NCBI RefSeq assembly: GCF_003014555.1
Contig: NZ_PYGE01000026.1
Coordinates: forward strand, 1 to 64,000
Length of the DNA: 64,000 nt
Direction of reading: 5' to 3'
Source: Haloactinopolyspora alba
GTDB taxonomy: Bacteria > Actinomycetota > Actinomycetes > Jiangellales > Jiangellaceae
Both the position numbers and the translations under genes were made by a program. Shown here piece after piece: positions 30,355 through 44,976 of this stretch (its first letter is position 1; every line of letters starts with the position of its first letter). Below the pieces are notes generated by a model. The model ran no database searches. It was not told the DNA's origin and saw nothing but the letters and a program-made list of their open reading frames with translations.

Positions 30355-31146
30355 CTAGACGAGGATCGTCATCGCCATCGCCAGCACGACGACCCCGACG
30401 CCACCGGCGATCGACGCGGTCACGGACGTCTTCGCGGGCTCGCGCCCCACCCGGCCGGTGAACATCAGCAGACTGGTCGCGGCGATGACGAGCAAGCCGG
30501 AGAACCGCCCGAGCGGGATGAACAGGTTGGCCGCGAAGACGACGATCGACAGCAGCGACAACATCGACAGCGTCGCGGACACCAGGCCGGCCACGGTCAG
30601 CCAGCGCGGCAGCGCACGCGCGCGATGCGCGGCCAGCGACACCGCTCCGACCAGCACCCCGAGGCCCACCGTGTGACCGACCCCGCCGATGAAGAAGCTC
30701 AGCTGGCGCAGTGCGCTGACGGTCGCGGGACTGTCGCTGATCTGTTCGGCGCCCAGCGTCCCGGCGAGCAGCGCCGACACGGCGAGGAAGGCCGCGGCGA
30801 CGATCCCGCCCGAGGTCACCGTCTCGGCCAGGCCGGACCGCTCGGATTCCAGGCGGCGCACCATGGCGGCCAGCGAGCCGATGAACAGCACGAGCAGGAA
30901 CGCCGCCGTGGTCTGGGTCAGTGCCTGCAGTTCGGCGACTCCTCCGTTCTCCAGGAAGTAGCGCTGGATGTCGGTCGCGGCCGAGTCCGGCCGGTTCGGC
31001 GGCGCGGACGCCGGGACGAGGATGCTCGTCGTGATGAGGCCGCCGACGAACAGCGCGGCGAACAGCGCTCCGGCGAGTGTGCGTGCGCTGCGGTCGCCGG
31101 GTGCGCCTGGCGGCATGTCGGACTGCGTCGTCGCGGGCGAGCTCAT
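30355..31146 (-). CDS. Integral membrane protein, DUF4386-like
   Basis: A 263-residue protein with about seven hydrophobic helices (for example ALFAALFVGGLITTSILV, FFIGGVGHTVGLGVLVGAV, TASIAGGVGVVVLAMAMTIL). The overall plan resembles small bacterial membrane proteins of the DUF4386 group; the assignment is from layout and is tentative. ATG 31146 follows GGAAGGA. No catalytic motif is visible. It is divergent from the carboxylase gene. Confidence 0.6.
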   Translation of the reverse strand: MSSPATTQSDMPPGAPGDRSARTLAGALFAALFVGGLITTSILVPASAPPNRPDSAATDIQRYFLENGGVAELQALTQTTAAFLLVLFIGSLAAMVRRLESERSGLAETVTSGGIVAAAFLAVSALLAGTLGAEQISDSPATVSALRQLSFFIGGVGHTVGLGVLVGAVSLAAHRARALPRWLTVAGLVSATLSMLSLLSIVVFAANLFIPLGRFSGLLVIAATSLLMFTGRVGREPAKTSVTASIAGGVGVVVLAMAMTILV

Positions 31147-31459
31147 GTCGTTCCTTCCGGATCATCGGAGAGTTGCACGTGGTCATCGTCGGCGTCGCGT
31201 TCCGTCCGCGTCGTCGGCCACGAAGCGACGTCGGTGTTACGCGCGGCGCCGTATCCGCAATCGGTGGGCTACGTCACAGCACGTAGACCCGTCTGGCACC
31301 GGCGCTTTGTCGGTTCTCCACAAACCCGGTCGCTGCGGCATGCGCCGTGCGGAACAACGGTGTACCGGGCGGTAATCGAGCAGGGTGGAGGCAGGTGCAG
31401 GCGAGGCTTCCGTGACCGGGGCTCGCCTGCTGCGCGCGGGTAAATGGGAGGCTCAGCCG
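31147..31459. other. 313-base divergent intergenic region
   Basis: This separates the DUF4386-like gene and the carboxylase gene and should hold both promoters. I see no strong sigma-70 pair and no palindrome that stands out. Short open frames on both strands here have no ribosome binding site. The carboxylase binding site GGAGG is at 31447-31451. Confidence 0.5.
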
Positions 31460-36952
<5,493 letters not shown>

Positions 36953-36988
36953 CGCTTCGTCTCGGCGCGCAGGTGGCCGGTGACTGCC

Positions 36989-37336
36989 TTACTCGGGCGC
37001 GGAGCGGCGACGCTCGTCGGGCTCACCGGCCACCTCGCGCTCACCGGCCACCTCGCCCTCGTCGGCCGCTTCCTGCTCACCGGCGGCCTCCTGATCGCGG
37101 CGCGCGTCGTCCCACGCGTCCTCGGCGGCGGCGCGTTCCTTGATGGTGGACAGCCGGCGGTCGAGCGCAGCGGAGAACTGCTCGCGGCTGCGGTTCAGAA
37201 CGAAGATGCTCAGCAGGCCGGACACGAACACCGCCACGAAGACCAGCCCGAGGCCACGCAGGCCCAGCAGCCACAACAGCGCGGCAACCGCCCCCAGAAC
37301 GAGGAGGCGCAGCGCGGTGTAACGGAGAACAGCCAT
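36989..37336 (-). CDS. DUF4229 membrane protein
   Basis: A 115-residue protein with two membrane helices near the N-terminus (LRLLVLGAVAALLWLLG and LGLVFVAVFVSGLLSIFVL) and a long charged tail that carries repeats of the type EVAGE. This matches the actinobacterial DUF4229 family. ATG 37336 starts directly at the first helix. TACCCT lies ten bases before it. Function is unknown. Confidence 0.8.
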   Translation of the reverse strand: MAVLRYTALRLLVLGAVAALLWLLGLRGLGLVFVAVFVSGLLSIFVLNRSREQFSAALDRRLSTIKERAAAEDAWDDARRDQEAAGEQEAADEGEVAGEREVAGEPDERRRSAPE

Positions 37337-37487
37337 GACGCCGTCAAGGGTACCCAGACGATGCCGCCTCCAGGCCCGGGGCCCGCCCGGTCTTCGACAT
37401 CGTGGACGTGAATCTTCGCCGCGGCCCGCAGCGGGCGAACGGACCCAGCACAAGGCCAGGTCCGTTCGTTCCCGGCGTCCTCGCCCG

Positions 37488-37679
37488 CTACTTCACGAGC
37501 AACGCGACGAGGTGGCGCAAGGCATCTGCATCGAAGATCAGTCCAGCTCCGACGACCAACACGACGATCAAGGGCCTGAGATCCCGAAAGATCATTCCCA
37601 CGATCTCCGTGTAAGCGCGGATGCCACGCAGCCTGGCGAGCAAACTGCGCTGGCGTGTCCTCCTGCTGTAGTGGCGCAC
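37488..37679 (-). CDS. Small single-helix membrane protein (63 residues)
   Basis: GTG 37679 is preceded by AAGGAG at six bases, a good site. The protein has a very basic N-terminus (HYSRRTRQRSLLARLRG) and one C-terminal membrane helix (LRPLIVVLVVGAGLIF), then LRHLVALLVK. This is the plan of small tail-anchored or inner-membrane peptides. It is less GC-rich than its neighbours. No family is recognised. Confidence 0.5.
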   Translation of the reverse strand: MRHYSRRTRQRSLLARLRGIRAYTEIVGMIFRDLRPLIVVLVVGAGLIFDADALRHLVALLVK

Positions 37680-37834
37680 CGGTTCTCCTTCACACCGATG
37701 GCGGACGGAGTAGTCCGGGCACGCCGCGTCAACAGCCACCCGGTTCACCGTCCGCAGACGGCTACACCGGGCGGTATGCCGATGTAGTTGTCCGATCATG
37801 GTGACTATGCGACGAACAGGACGTCAAGACCGTG

Positions 37835-37863
37835 TTGTCGCCTGCGCAGTGAAGATCTACGCT
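37835..37863 (+). promoter_or_regulatory. Sigma-70-type promoter without a close gene
   Basis: TTGTCG (37835-37840) and TACGCT (37858-37863) are separated by 17 bases. The predicted start is near 37870. The next supported coding start is 38033, with a hairpin in between. Confidence 0.5.
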
Positions 37864-37869
37864 GGTGAC

Positions 37870-37950
37870 ACCGGAGTAGGTGCGTCAACACCGACGATCC
37901 CGGCGAGCCCCGGCGCGTGCGGTAGTGGCGACGCGCCGGGGTTCTTGCCG
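37870..37950 (+). ncRNA. Candidate small RNA or attenuated leader
   Basis: A transcript from the promoter at 37835-37863 would run about 80 bases to the GC-rich hairpin at 37908-37941. It has no start codon with a binding site. It contains a small CACC/GGTG stem near its 5' end. It could be a free small RNA, or a leader that limits transcription into the oxidoreductase gene at 38033. The remainder of 37680-38032 shows nothing else. Confidence 0.35.
37908..37941 (+). terminator. GC-rich intrinsic terminator candidate
   Basis: CCCCGGCGCGT (37908-37918) and ACGCGCCGGGG (37931-37941) form a perfect 11-bp stem with a 12-base loop. TTCTTG follows, a short T-rich tail. Confidence 0.65.
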
Positions 37951-38032
37951 TGGCAACACCAAGTCAGGCAGCACTCGCGCCATGCTTTCCGGGCGTGCTC
38001 GATCTCATCGCCCGCCCGGTACGGTGAAGCGC

Positions 38033-39028
38033 ATGACTATGCGCTTCGGAATGTTCGTCCCCCAAGGCTGGCGGCTCGACCTCGTCGGCATCGCTCCCGA
38101 GGACCAGTGGGACGCGATGCTCCGCGTCGCCCGGCACGCCGACCAGACTCCGGGTTGGGAGTCCATCTGGGTTTACGACCACTTCCACACCACCCCGGCG
38201 CCGACGGACCAGGCGACACACGAGGCCTGGGCGCTGATGGCCGCGTTCGCCGCGGCGACGGACCGCGTCCGGCTGGGCCAGATGTGCACGTGCATGGCCT
38301 ACCGCAACCCGGCGTACCTCGCGAAGGTCGCCGCCACGACCGACGTCATCTCCGGCGGCCGGGTCGAGATGGGCATCGGCGGCGGCTGGTACGAGCACGA
38401 GTGGCGCGCCTACGGCTACGGCTTCCCTCGTGCCGGCGTGCGTCTGGGCATGCTCGACGAGGGCGTCGAGATCATGCGCCAGCTGTGGACCACCGGACTG
38501 GCCGAACTGGACGGTACCCACTACCAGGTGAGCGGGGCCATCGGGCGCCCGCTCCCGCTGCAGGACGGCGGCATCCCGTTCTGGGTCGCCGGTGGCGGCG
38601 AGAAGGTGACGCTGCGCATCGCCGCCAAGTACGCGCATTACACGAACTTCGCCGGCGGTCTCGAGGGTTTCCGGCACAAGTCGGAGATCCTGCGGCAGCA
38701 CTGCCACGATCAGGGCACCGACTTCGACGCCATCACCCGCTCGTCGAACCACAACGTCGTCGTCGGCGAGACCCAGGCCGACGTGGAGGACCAGCTCCGC
38801 CAGCTCGCGGACCGGATGTCGGCGCACGTGGCACCGGGCCAGGTCGAGCGGACGCTGAAGAGCTTCCGTGAGAGCCCGACCGTGGGCACGCCCGACCAGG
38901 TCGCCGAGGCGCTCAAGGAGTTGTACGCCGCCGGCATGACGTACTCGATCTGCTACTTCCCGAGCGCCGCCTACGGTCTCGACAGCGTCGAGCTGTTCGA
39001 GCGCGAGGTCATGCCCGCGTTCGGCTGA
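38033..39028 (+). CDS. LLM-class F420-dependent oxidoreductase (Rv1855c-like)
   Basis: A 331-residue luciferase-like monooxygenase-fold protein. MRFGMFVPQGWRLDLVGI at the N-terminus and GGRVEMGIGGGWYEHEWRAYGYGF in the middle match the F420-using Rv1855c group. It would transfer hydride between F420 and an unknown substrate in the cytoplasm. ATG 38033 has TACGGT (38020-38025) seven bases upstream, so the message may be leaderless; in-frame upstream sequence is Arg-rich and not part of the family. The cofactor is inferred from family and is not proved by the sequence. Confidence 0.85.
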   Translation: MTMRFGMFVPQGWRLDLVGIAPEDQWDAMLRVARHADQTPGWESIWVYDHFHTTPAPTDQATHEAWALMAAFAAATDRVRLGQMCTCMAYRNPAYLAKVAATTDVISGGRVEMGIGGGWYEHEWRAYGYGFPRAGVRLGMLDEGVEIMRQLWTTGLAELDGTHYQVSGAIGRPLPLQDGGIPFWVAGGGEKVTLRIAAKYAHYTNFAGGLEGFRHKSEILRQHCHDQGTDFDAITRSSNHNVVVGETQADVEDQLRQLADRMSAHVAPGQVERTLKSFRESPTVGTPDQVAEALKELYAAGMTYSICYFPSAAYGLDSVELFEREVMPAFG

Positions 39029-39159
39029 GCCCGTCCGTCCGCCGCCGTGACCGCCGCCGGGTTCCCCGGTGCCGGGCACGGCGGCGGGTACGGGGCCGGT
39101 CACGGTAGCGGACGATCCGGCGTCCGTGACCGTCGACCGGCCGCCGCTACCCTGGCGGC

Positions 39160-39576
39160 ATGACCACAGCGCAGCGCGGCGGCTCCGCCGTCACCGAGAC
39201 CGCACCGGCGCCCGCGGCAGAGGCAGCCGCCCACTTCGCGGCACGTCTGGCGTTCGAGGCGGACTGCTGGGACGTTCACGACGCGATCTCGCGCGGCGTC
39301 GCCGATTTCACCGTGCTCGACGTCCGCTCGCCGGAGCTGTTCGCGGCGGGGCACCTGCCGGGCGCCGTCAACCTTCCGCACGGCCGCATCGTCGAGCGCA
39401 ATCTCGCGGCGTTCCCGCAGGACACCGTGTTCGTCGTGTACTGCGCCGGCCCACATTGCAACGGAGCCGACAAGGCGGCGCTGCGCCTGGCCCGCCTGAG
39501 GCGCCCGGTCAAGAAGATGATCGGCGGCGTCACCGGCTGGCTGGACGAGGGGTTCGACCTCGAGACCGGCGGCTAA
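39160..39576 (+). CDS. Rhodanese-domain protein
   Basis: A single rhodanese domain of 138 residues with the active-site loop CAGPHCNG: C95 is the catalytic position and C100 adds a second thiol. DVRSPELFAAGHLPGAVNLPH is the family core. It probably moves sulfur in the cytoplasm. TACCCT (39148-39153) six bases before ATG 39160 suggests a leaderless start. It is tail-to-tail with the next gene with a 4-base overlap of stops. Confidence 0.9.
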   Translation: MTTAQRGGSAVTETAPAPAAEAAAHFAARLAFEADCWDVHDAISRGVADFTVLDVRSPELFAAGHLPGAVNLPHGRIVERNLAAFPQDTVFVVYCAGPHCNGADKAALRLARLRRPVKKMIGGVTGWLDEGFDLETGG

Positions 39577-40535
39577 GCGGTCCGGCCGGTCAGCACCCGC
39601 GCGAGCAGCGCCGGGTCGGCGTTCCCACCGGTGACCACCGCCGCGGTCTCGCCGAAGCGGTCGGGGGCCGCCAGGAACGCCGCCACCGCGAGCGCGCCGG
39701 TCGGCTCGGCCACGACCCGGCTGCGCGTCGTGATCAGCGCCATCGCATCGAGGATCGCGTCCTCGCCGACCGTCACGACGTCGTCGACGTGGGCCTGGAT
39801 GTGCGGCCACGTCAGCTCGCCCACCACCGGGAGCCGCACTCCGTCGGCGATGGTCCGGTACGTCGCCGCGGTGTCCCACGCCACCCGCTCACCGGCGGCC
39901 ATGCTCTCCGCGAGGTCCGCGGCCAGCTCGGGCTCGACCGCGACGACACGCACCTCTGGTGCGAGCGCCTTGACCGCGGTGCTCACACCCGAGATCAGCC
40001 CGCCTCCGCCGACCGGCACCAGCACCGTGTCGAGGTCCGGCCGGTCCTCGATGATCTCGAGACCGACGGTGCCGGCGCCGGCGATGACGTCGAGGTCGTC
40101 GAACGGGGAGATGAACGCGAGGCCGCGCTGCGCCCGGAGCTCGGCCACCCGGCTGTCCCGCTCGGCCGCGGGAACCATGACCACCTCCGCGCCGAGGGCA
40201 CGGGTCGCCTCGACCTTCACCGGGGCGGCCGCGTCCGGCATGACGACGGTCGCCGCCACGCCGTGCAGCCGTGCCGCCCAGGCGAGCGCCTGAGCATGGT
40301 TACCGCTGGAATGCGTGACGACGCCGCGTGCCCGGGCGTCCGGGGCGAGCATCGCGACCGCGTTCAGCGCGCCACGGAGCTTGAACGCCCCCGTCGCCTG
40401 CAGACCCTCGGGTTTCAACGCCAGCCGCTGCGCCCAGGGCGCGGGCAACAGCGGCGTGCGCACGACCGAGCCGCTGATGCGGATGGCCGCCTTGCGGACG
40501 TCGTCGAGCGTGATCAGTTCGGAACTCCCGTGCAC
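39573..40535 (-). CDS. Threonine/serine dehydratase-like PLP enzyme
   Basis: A 320-residue fold-type II PLP enzyme. K52 in TGAFKLRGA binds the cofactor, SSGNHAQALA holds the substrate, and VPVGGGGLISG binds the phosphate. There is no C-terminal ACT regulatory domain, so it resembles catabolic threonine dehydratase or serine racemase more than biosynthetic IlvA. Which amino acid it uses is not clear from the sequence. GTG 40535 follows GAGG at about eight bases. Confidence 0.85.
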   Translation of the reverse strand: MHGSSELITLDDVRKAAIRISGSVVRTPLLPAPWAQRLALKPEGLQATGAFKLRGALNAVAMLAPDARARGVVTHSSGNHAQALAWAARLHGVAATVVMPDAAAPVKVEATRALGAEVVMVPAAERDSRVAELRAQRGLAFISPFDDLDVIAGAGTVGLEIIEDRPDLDTVLVPVGGGGLISGVSTAVKALAPEVRVVAVEPELAADLAESMAAGERVAWDTAATYRTIADGVRLPVVGELTWPHIQAHVDDVVTVGEDAILDAMALITTRSRVVAEPTGALAVAAFLAAPDRFGETAAVVTGGNADPALLARVLTGRTA

Positions 40536-40610
40536 CGTCGCCGCCTCTTCCGGTTGCCGTACGAGCGCTGCGTACAGCCGACATCATGACGCACGGGAGC
40601 GGCGAAGGGC

Positions 40611-41081
40611 TCAGCCGGTCTCGGCCTGCCACATCCAGTACTGCTTCTCCAGATCCTGGATGATGTCGACCAGGATGTTGTTCGTGACCGGATCGGCCCG
40701 CTCGGTGTCGGCCGCCCTGCGGCGCAGCCGCTCGATCGCCTCGCCGTAGATCCGCACGAACATGGCGACCACGTCGTCGTCGCGCAGCCACCCGGCGTCG
40801 ACCTGACTGATCCGGGTCTCCTTCGCGACCGTGGCGACCCGGGCATCCGCGGGGACGCCGATGGTGGCGGTGCGCTCGGCGATGGTGTCGGCGTGCGTGC
40901 GCGCCGTCGCGACGACCTCGTCCAGCTGGAAGTGGATGGTGCGGAACCGCGGGCCGGTGACGTTCCAGTGCGCCTGCTTGCCGACCAGCGCGAGATCGAC
41001 CAGGTCGACCAGGGTGTCGTGCAGCGCCAGGGCAGCGACTTCCAGCGCCTCCTCCGGCAACGGGCTCTTGATCGTGGACAT
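40611..41081 (-). CDS. dps: Dps-family iron-storage protein
   Basis: A 156-residue ferritin-like protein. HWNVTGPRFRTIHFQLDE carries the His and Asp/Glu ligands of the intersubunit ferroxidase site. Dps dodecamers oxidise and store iron and protect DNA from peroxide. ATG 41081 follows GAGGAGAGG. The protein lacks the long Lys-rich N-terminal tail that some Dps use to bind DNA. Confidence 0.92.
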   Translation of the reverse strand: MSTIKSPLPEEALEVAALALHDTLVDLVDLALVGKQAHWNVTGPRFRTIHFQLDEVVATARTHADTIAERTATIGVPADARVATVAKETRISQVDAGWLRDDDVVAMFVRIYGEAIERLRRRAADTERADPVTNNILVDIIQDLEKQYWMWQAETG

Positions 41082-41268
41082 GGCCTCTCCTCGTCGCTCA
41101 CGACGTCTTTTCGGCCCCATACCCACAACGCCGGATGTTCACGCCCGCCAGGGCACACCGCGCGGCGACGCCCTCGCACCGCATCGCACCGGGGCTCGGG
41201 TGCACGACGGCTGCCACCTCACCTACGCTTGGGGGAACGGCGCAGATGAGCTCGAGGAGGTCCTCACG

Positions 41269-41634
41269 GTGGGTCGGGTACTACCGATCGTGGTCGCGAT
41301 CGCGCTGCTGGTCTATGCGCTGATCGACTGCTTCCAGACCGAATCGGAGCGCATCAGGTCTCTCAACCGGTTCCTCTGGCTGGCCATCATCGTCCTGCTA
41401 CCGGTCGTCGGCCCCATCCTGTGGCTGGTCCTCGGCAAAGCCGACCCCGCCCAGCAGCGGGCGGCCGAACCGCCGCCGCAGCAGGTGGCGCCGGACGACG
41501 ACCCGGAGTTCCTCCGCCAGTTGCGCGAGATCGACCAGTCACACGAGAAGATGCTCGGCGACTGGGAAGCTGATCTGCGCCGGCGCGAGGAGGAGCTTCG
41601 CCGCCACGGTGACGACGAGGACGACTCCCGCTGA
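41269..41634 (+). CDS. PLDc_N domain membrane protein
   Basis: A 121-residue protein with two N-terminal helices (VLPIVVAIALLVYALID and FLWLAIIVLLPVVGPILWLVLG) of the PLD-nuclease N-terminal type, then a soluble tail that is strongly charged and probably coiled coil (EADLRRREEELRRHG). It has no phospholipase HKD motif. GTG 41269 follows GAGGAGG at eight bases. It is convergent with ccsB, the usual neighbour in actinomycetes. Confidence 0.85.
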   Translation: MGRVLPIVVAIALLVYALIDCFQTESERIRSLNRFLWLAIIVLLPVVGPILWLVLGKADPAQQRAAEPPPQQVAPDDDPEFLRQLREIDQSHEKMLGDWEADLRRREEELRRHGDDEDDSR

Positions 41635-41651
41635 CGTCACACGTCAGCGGG

Positions 41652-42656
41652 TCACAGGCCGCCGTACGAGTGCAGGCCGTTGAAGAAGATGTTCACGCCG
41701 AAGTAGCTGAACAACACCGTCGCATAGGCGATGAGCGCCACGACCGACGCTTTCGAGCCCTTCCAGCCGGCCGTGGCGCGTGCGTGCAGGTACGCGGCGT
41801 AGGCCAGCCACGTGATGAGCGCCCAGACCTCCTTGGGGTCCCATCCCCAGAACCGGCCCCACGACACCTCGGCCCAGACCGCACCGAGGATCAGCGGACC
41901 GAACGTCCAGATCGGGAACCCGACGGCGGTCAGCCGGTAGGCCAGCCGGTCCAGAGTGCGCTCCGGCGGCAGTGACGCGCCGAAGCCGTGCACGGCCCCC
42001 CGCTTCGCCGAACGCTCCGCGACGATCTGCAGGGCGCTGATCACGGCCGAGACGGTGAACAGTCCGAACGCGACGACCGCCATCCCGACGTGGATGACCA
42101 GCCAGTAGGACTCCAACGCCGGCTGCAGCGGACCGGGCGGCACGTACAGGACCGTCACCGCCGCGCCCAGCGTGATGAACACCAGCAGCACGGCCCACAC
42201 GGCGACCGCGCGGCCGGCGGCAGTGCGTGCCAACCCCAGGAACACGACCGAGGCGACCAGGGCGCCGGTGATCGAGAACTCGTACATGTTGCCCCACGGC
42301 ATCCGCTCGGTGCCGAGGCCGCGCATGCTCACGCCGATGGCCAGGACGACGGTGGCGGCGATGAGCACCACTCGCCCGATGCGCCCCATCCGTTCCGCCT
42401 GCTGCTCGACCTCGCCCGACGGGTGCGCGTGGCCGGGCTCGACCGCGTCGTCGCTCACAGAGGTCGCGCCGGCGCCGGCGCCGTGCGAACCGGCGGTCAC
42501 GAGCTCGCGTTCGTGCTCCTGCGCCGCCGCGGCCGTGCGGCGGGCGCGGCTGAGCGTACCCGCCTCCGCGCAGAACGCGAGCCAGGCGGTCAGGTAAACG
42601 ATGACTGCGGCGGAGACGACCAGGCGGCTCCACTCGGCGACGGCGTCCAGGTCCAT
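41652..42656 (-). CDS. ccsB: Cytochrome c biogenesis protein CcsB/ResC
   Basis: A 334-residue integral membrane protein of the System II heme-handling and ligation pair. The tryptophan-rich heme motif WGRFWGWDPKEVWALITW faces the outside, with conserved histidines in flanking helices. It works with ResB to attach heme to apocytochrome c. Its ATG shares one base with the resB stop. A soluble insert with His/Pro/Ser after the first helix is variable in the family. Confidence 0.95.
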   Translation of the reverse strand: MDLDAVAEWSRLVVSAAVIVYLTAWLAFCAEAGTLSRARRTAAAAQEHERELVTAGSHGAGAGATSVSDDAVEPGHAHPSGEVEQQAERMGRIGRVVLIAATVVLAIGVSMRGLGTERMPWGNMYEFSITGALVASVVFLGLARTAAGRAVAVWAVLLVFITLGAAVTVLYVPPGPLQPALESYWLVIHVGMAVVAFGLFTVSAVISALQIVAERSAKRGAVHGFGASLPPERTLDRLAYRLTAVGFPIWTFGPLILGAVWAEVSWGRFWGWDPKEVWALITWLAYAAYLHARATAGWKGSKASVVALIAYATVLFSYFGVNIFFNGLHSYGGL

Positions 42657-44233
42657 CAGCTCTCCCTGTCCTGTTCCGAACCGTTCAACCGGAGCATCAG
42701 CCCGTCGGTGACGGCGCCGACCTCGTCGGTGAGCTGGTCACCCGCCGAGTTCTCGGCCCGATGCAATCCGGCGACCTCGACCACGGTACGCCCCTGCTCG
42801 CCGACCGCTGCGCGCACCCATACCCGGCGCCGGCGGAGGTAGAGCGAACCCATCAGGCCCAGCACCGCCACGACGGCCCCGACCAGCGCGATCTCCTTGC
42901 CGGAGTTGCGGCTGATCTGGAAATTCGCCCAGGTCACGTAGCCGTCGAAAGTGATGTACGACCCGTTGGGCAGCTCCGCCGTGTCGCCGACCGACAACGC
43001 CTTGCGGTACGGCTCGCCGTTCTCGCCCTCGAACTGCTGCATCCGCTCGAGGTCCAGCCGGAACACCGACTCCGGCCGGCCGTCGTCGAGCCCGAGGTCG
43101 CCGTGGTAAGCGGTCAGGAACACCGCCGGGTTGCGCGGCGCCGGGAACACCGAACGCGGACCCTTCTCGTCCAGCACCGCGGTCGGGTAGAACACCGCCT
43201 CGATGCCCAGATCGTCGCCGTCCTCGGGCGGCACCTGGACCTTGACCACGCCGGTCGAGGTGAAGTTGTCGTCCTGCGGCAGGAACGCGACCGGCCCCTC
43301 CGCGAGGATGGTGCCGTCGGCGTCCCGGACCGTGAAGGCGGGAGCGTAGCCGGGGTTGATGATGTGGATCAGGCTGCCGTCGACCTCGAGGGGCTCATTC
43401 ACCCGGATGGTCTCGGTCCGCGGCTCCGCGCCCGGCTCGGGGACGAAACGGACGGTCGCCTCGTAGTGGTCGGCGGTCCCCTGCTGCGGCCCGGACTCGA
43501 TGAAGTCCATCTCGAACGACTCGAGGTCGAGCGAGAACGGCGGTAGGTCGGACTGGTCGAACATCGGGCCGGCCGACAGGCTGTCGAACTGGATGACCTG
43601 GTTCGTGAACCCGGAGCCCTCGGGGATGAGCACGTTCGCGCGATAGCCGAACAGTCCGCCGCCGGCCACGGCCAGCAGCACCACCACGAGGCACAGGTGG
43701 AACAGCACGTTGCCGGTCTCGCGCAGCCGCCCCGCCTCGGCGGAGACCGCGCCGTCGCCGCGGTCGGCCGCGAGCTTGAACCGGCGGGACCGCAGCTCGG
43801 CGCGCGCGAGCGCCAGCACCTCGTCCGGCGTCGCGTCCACCTCGACCTGACGGTAGGCCGGCATCCGGGACAGCCGGCGCGGCGCCCGCGGCGGCTCGGA
43901 GCGCATCGCCTTCCAGTGCTGCCAGGTACGCGGCAGGATGCAGCCCACCAGCGAGACCATCAGCGCCAGGTAGATGGCCGCGAACCAGGGCGCGGAGTAC
44001 ACGTCGAACATGCCCAGCCGGTCGTACCACTCGGACAGTTCGGGATTGCGGGCCCGGAACGCGCTCACGGCCACCGGGTCGATGTCGCTCTGCGGGAGCA
44101 CCGACCCGGGGATGGCCGCGACCGCGAGCAGGAACAGCAGCATCAGCGCGATACGCATCGACGTCAGCTGCCGCCAGATCCACCGGCCGAACTCGACCGG
44201 CTTCAGCGCGGGCGCCCTCGTCTTCGTGCTCAC
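42656..44233 (-). CDS. resB: Cytochrome c biogenesis protein ResB
   Basis: A 525-residue membrane protein with three N-terminal helices, a large extracellular domain and one helix near the C-terminus (IALVGAVVAVLGLMGSLYL). MRIALMLLFLLAVAAIPGSVLPQ is the family start. It forms the cytochrome c synthase with CcsB. GTG 44233 overlaps the ccdA stop by four bases (GTGA). Confidence 0.95.
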   Translation of the reverse strand: MSTKTRAPALKPVEFGRWIWRQLTSMRIALMLLFLLAVAAIPGSVLPQSDIDPVAVSAFRARNPELSEWYDRLGMFDVYSAPWFAAIYLALMVSLVGCILPRTWQHWKAMRSEPPRAPRRLSRMPAYRQVEVDATPDEVLALARAELRSRRFKLAADRGDGAVSAEAGRLRETGNVLFHLCLVVVLLAVAGGGLFGYRANVLIPEGSGFTNQVIQFDSLSAGPMFDQSDLPPFSLDLESFEMDFIESGPQQGTADHYEATVRFVPEPGAEPRTETIRVNEPLEVDGSLIHIINPGYAPAFTVRDADGTILAEGPVAFLPQDDNFTSTGVVKVQVPPEDGDDLGIEAVFYPTAVLDEKGPRSVFPAPRNPAVFLTAYHGDLGLDDGRPESVFRLDLERMQQFEGENGEPYRKALSVGDTAELPNGSYITFDGYVTWANFQISRNSGKEIALVGAVVAVLGLMGSLYLRRRRVWVRAAVGEQGRTVVEVAGLHRAENSAGDQLTDEVGAVTDGLMLRLNGSEQDRES

Positions 44234-44976
44234 ACCGCCACCTCGAATCCGCCGATCCATCCCTGCATCGACGCCATCAGCTCACCCCACGCACCGGTCA
44301 CCAGCAGCACACCCAGCGCGATCAGCAGCACACCTCCGGTGCGCATGACCGCCAGCTGATGGCGGCGCACCCAGCGCAGCACGGCGCTGGTGCGCTGGTA
44401 GGCCACGGCCGCGGCCAGGAACGGCAGACCGAGCCCGAGGCAGTACACGAACGACAGCAGCGCACCGCGGCCCGCGCTGGCCTCGTCGAACGCCAGGACC
44501 TGCACCGCCGCGAGCGTCGGGCCCATGCACGGCGTCCATCCGATGCCGAACACCGCCCCGAGCAGCGGCGCGCCGGCCAGGCCCACCGCAGGGCGAAACT
44601 CGGTGCGCCAGTCGCGCGACAGTCCGGGCAGCCAGCCGGCGAACAGCAGGCCGAGCCCGATGGTCACCACGCCGAGGACCCGCGTGATGGTGTCGCCGTG
44701 CTCGAGGAACAGGCTGCCGAGACCGCCGAAGAGCAGCCCGTAGGAGACGAAGACCACGCTGAAACCGAGCACGAACAGCGACGTCCCCAGCAGCACCCGC
44801 GCTCGGCGGCCGCCGGACAGCTCCGCGCCCGACAGCCCCGTCACGTAGCCGAGATAGCCCGGCACCAGCGGGATCACGCACGGCGACAGGAACGACACCA
44901 GCCCGGCCAGCGCCGCCACCGGCACCGCCAGCGCCAGCGATCCGGTGAGGATGGTGTCGCCGAAGGTCCCGTTCAC
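44230..44976 (-). CDS. ccdA: Thiol-disulfide carrier CcdA
   Basis: A 248-residue, six-helix protein that carries reducing power across the membrane. The two active cysteines are in SPCVIPLVPGYLGY and WTPCMGPTL. It keeps ResA reduced so that apocytochrome CXXCH sites stay open. GTG 44976 overlaps the resA stop by four bases. Confidence 0.95.
   Translation of the reverse strand: MNGTFGDTILTGSLALAVPVAALAGLVSFLSPCVIPLVPGYLGYVTGLSGAELSGGRRARVLLGTSLFVLGFSVVFVSYGLLFGGLGSLFLEHGDTITRVLGVVTIGLGLLFAGWLPGLSRDWRTEFRPAVGLAGAPLLGAVFGIGWTPCMGPTLAAVQVLAFDEASAGRGALLSFVYCLGLGLPFLAAAVAYQRTSAVLRWVRRHQLAVMRTGGVLLIALGVLLVTGAWGELMASMQGWIGGFEVAV

Noticed and set aside
30260-31186. Minus-strand frame of 308 residues over the DUF4386-like gene
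   Set aside because: It is the out-of-frame shadow of a gene with clear membrane helices and a GGAAGGA binding site.
37798-38871. Plus-strand frame starting at ATG 37798
   Set aside because: It runs through the terminator hairpin and overlaps the LLM oxidoreductase in another frame, without a binding site or motif.
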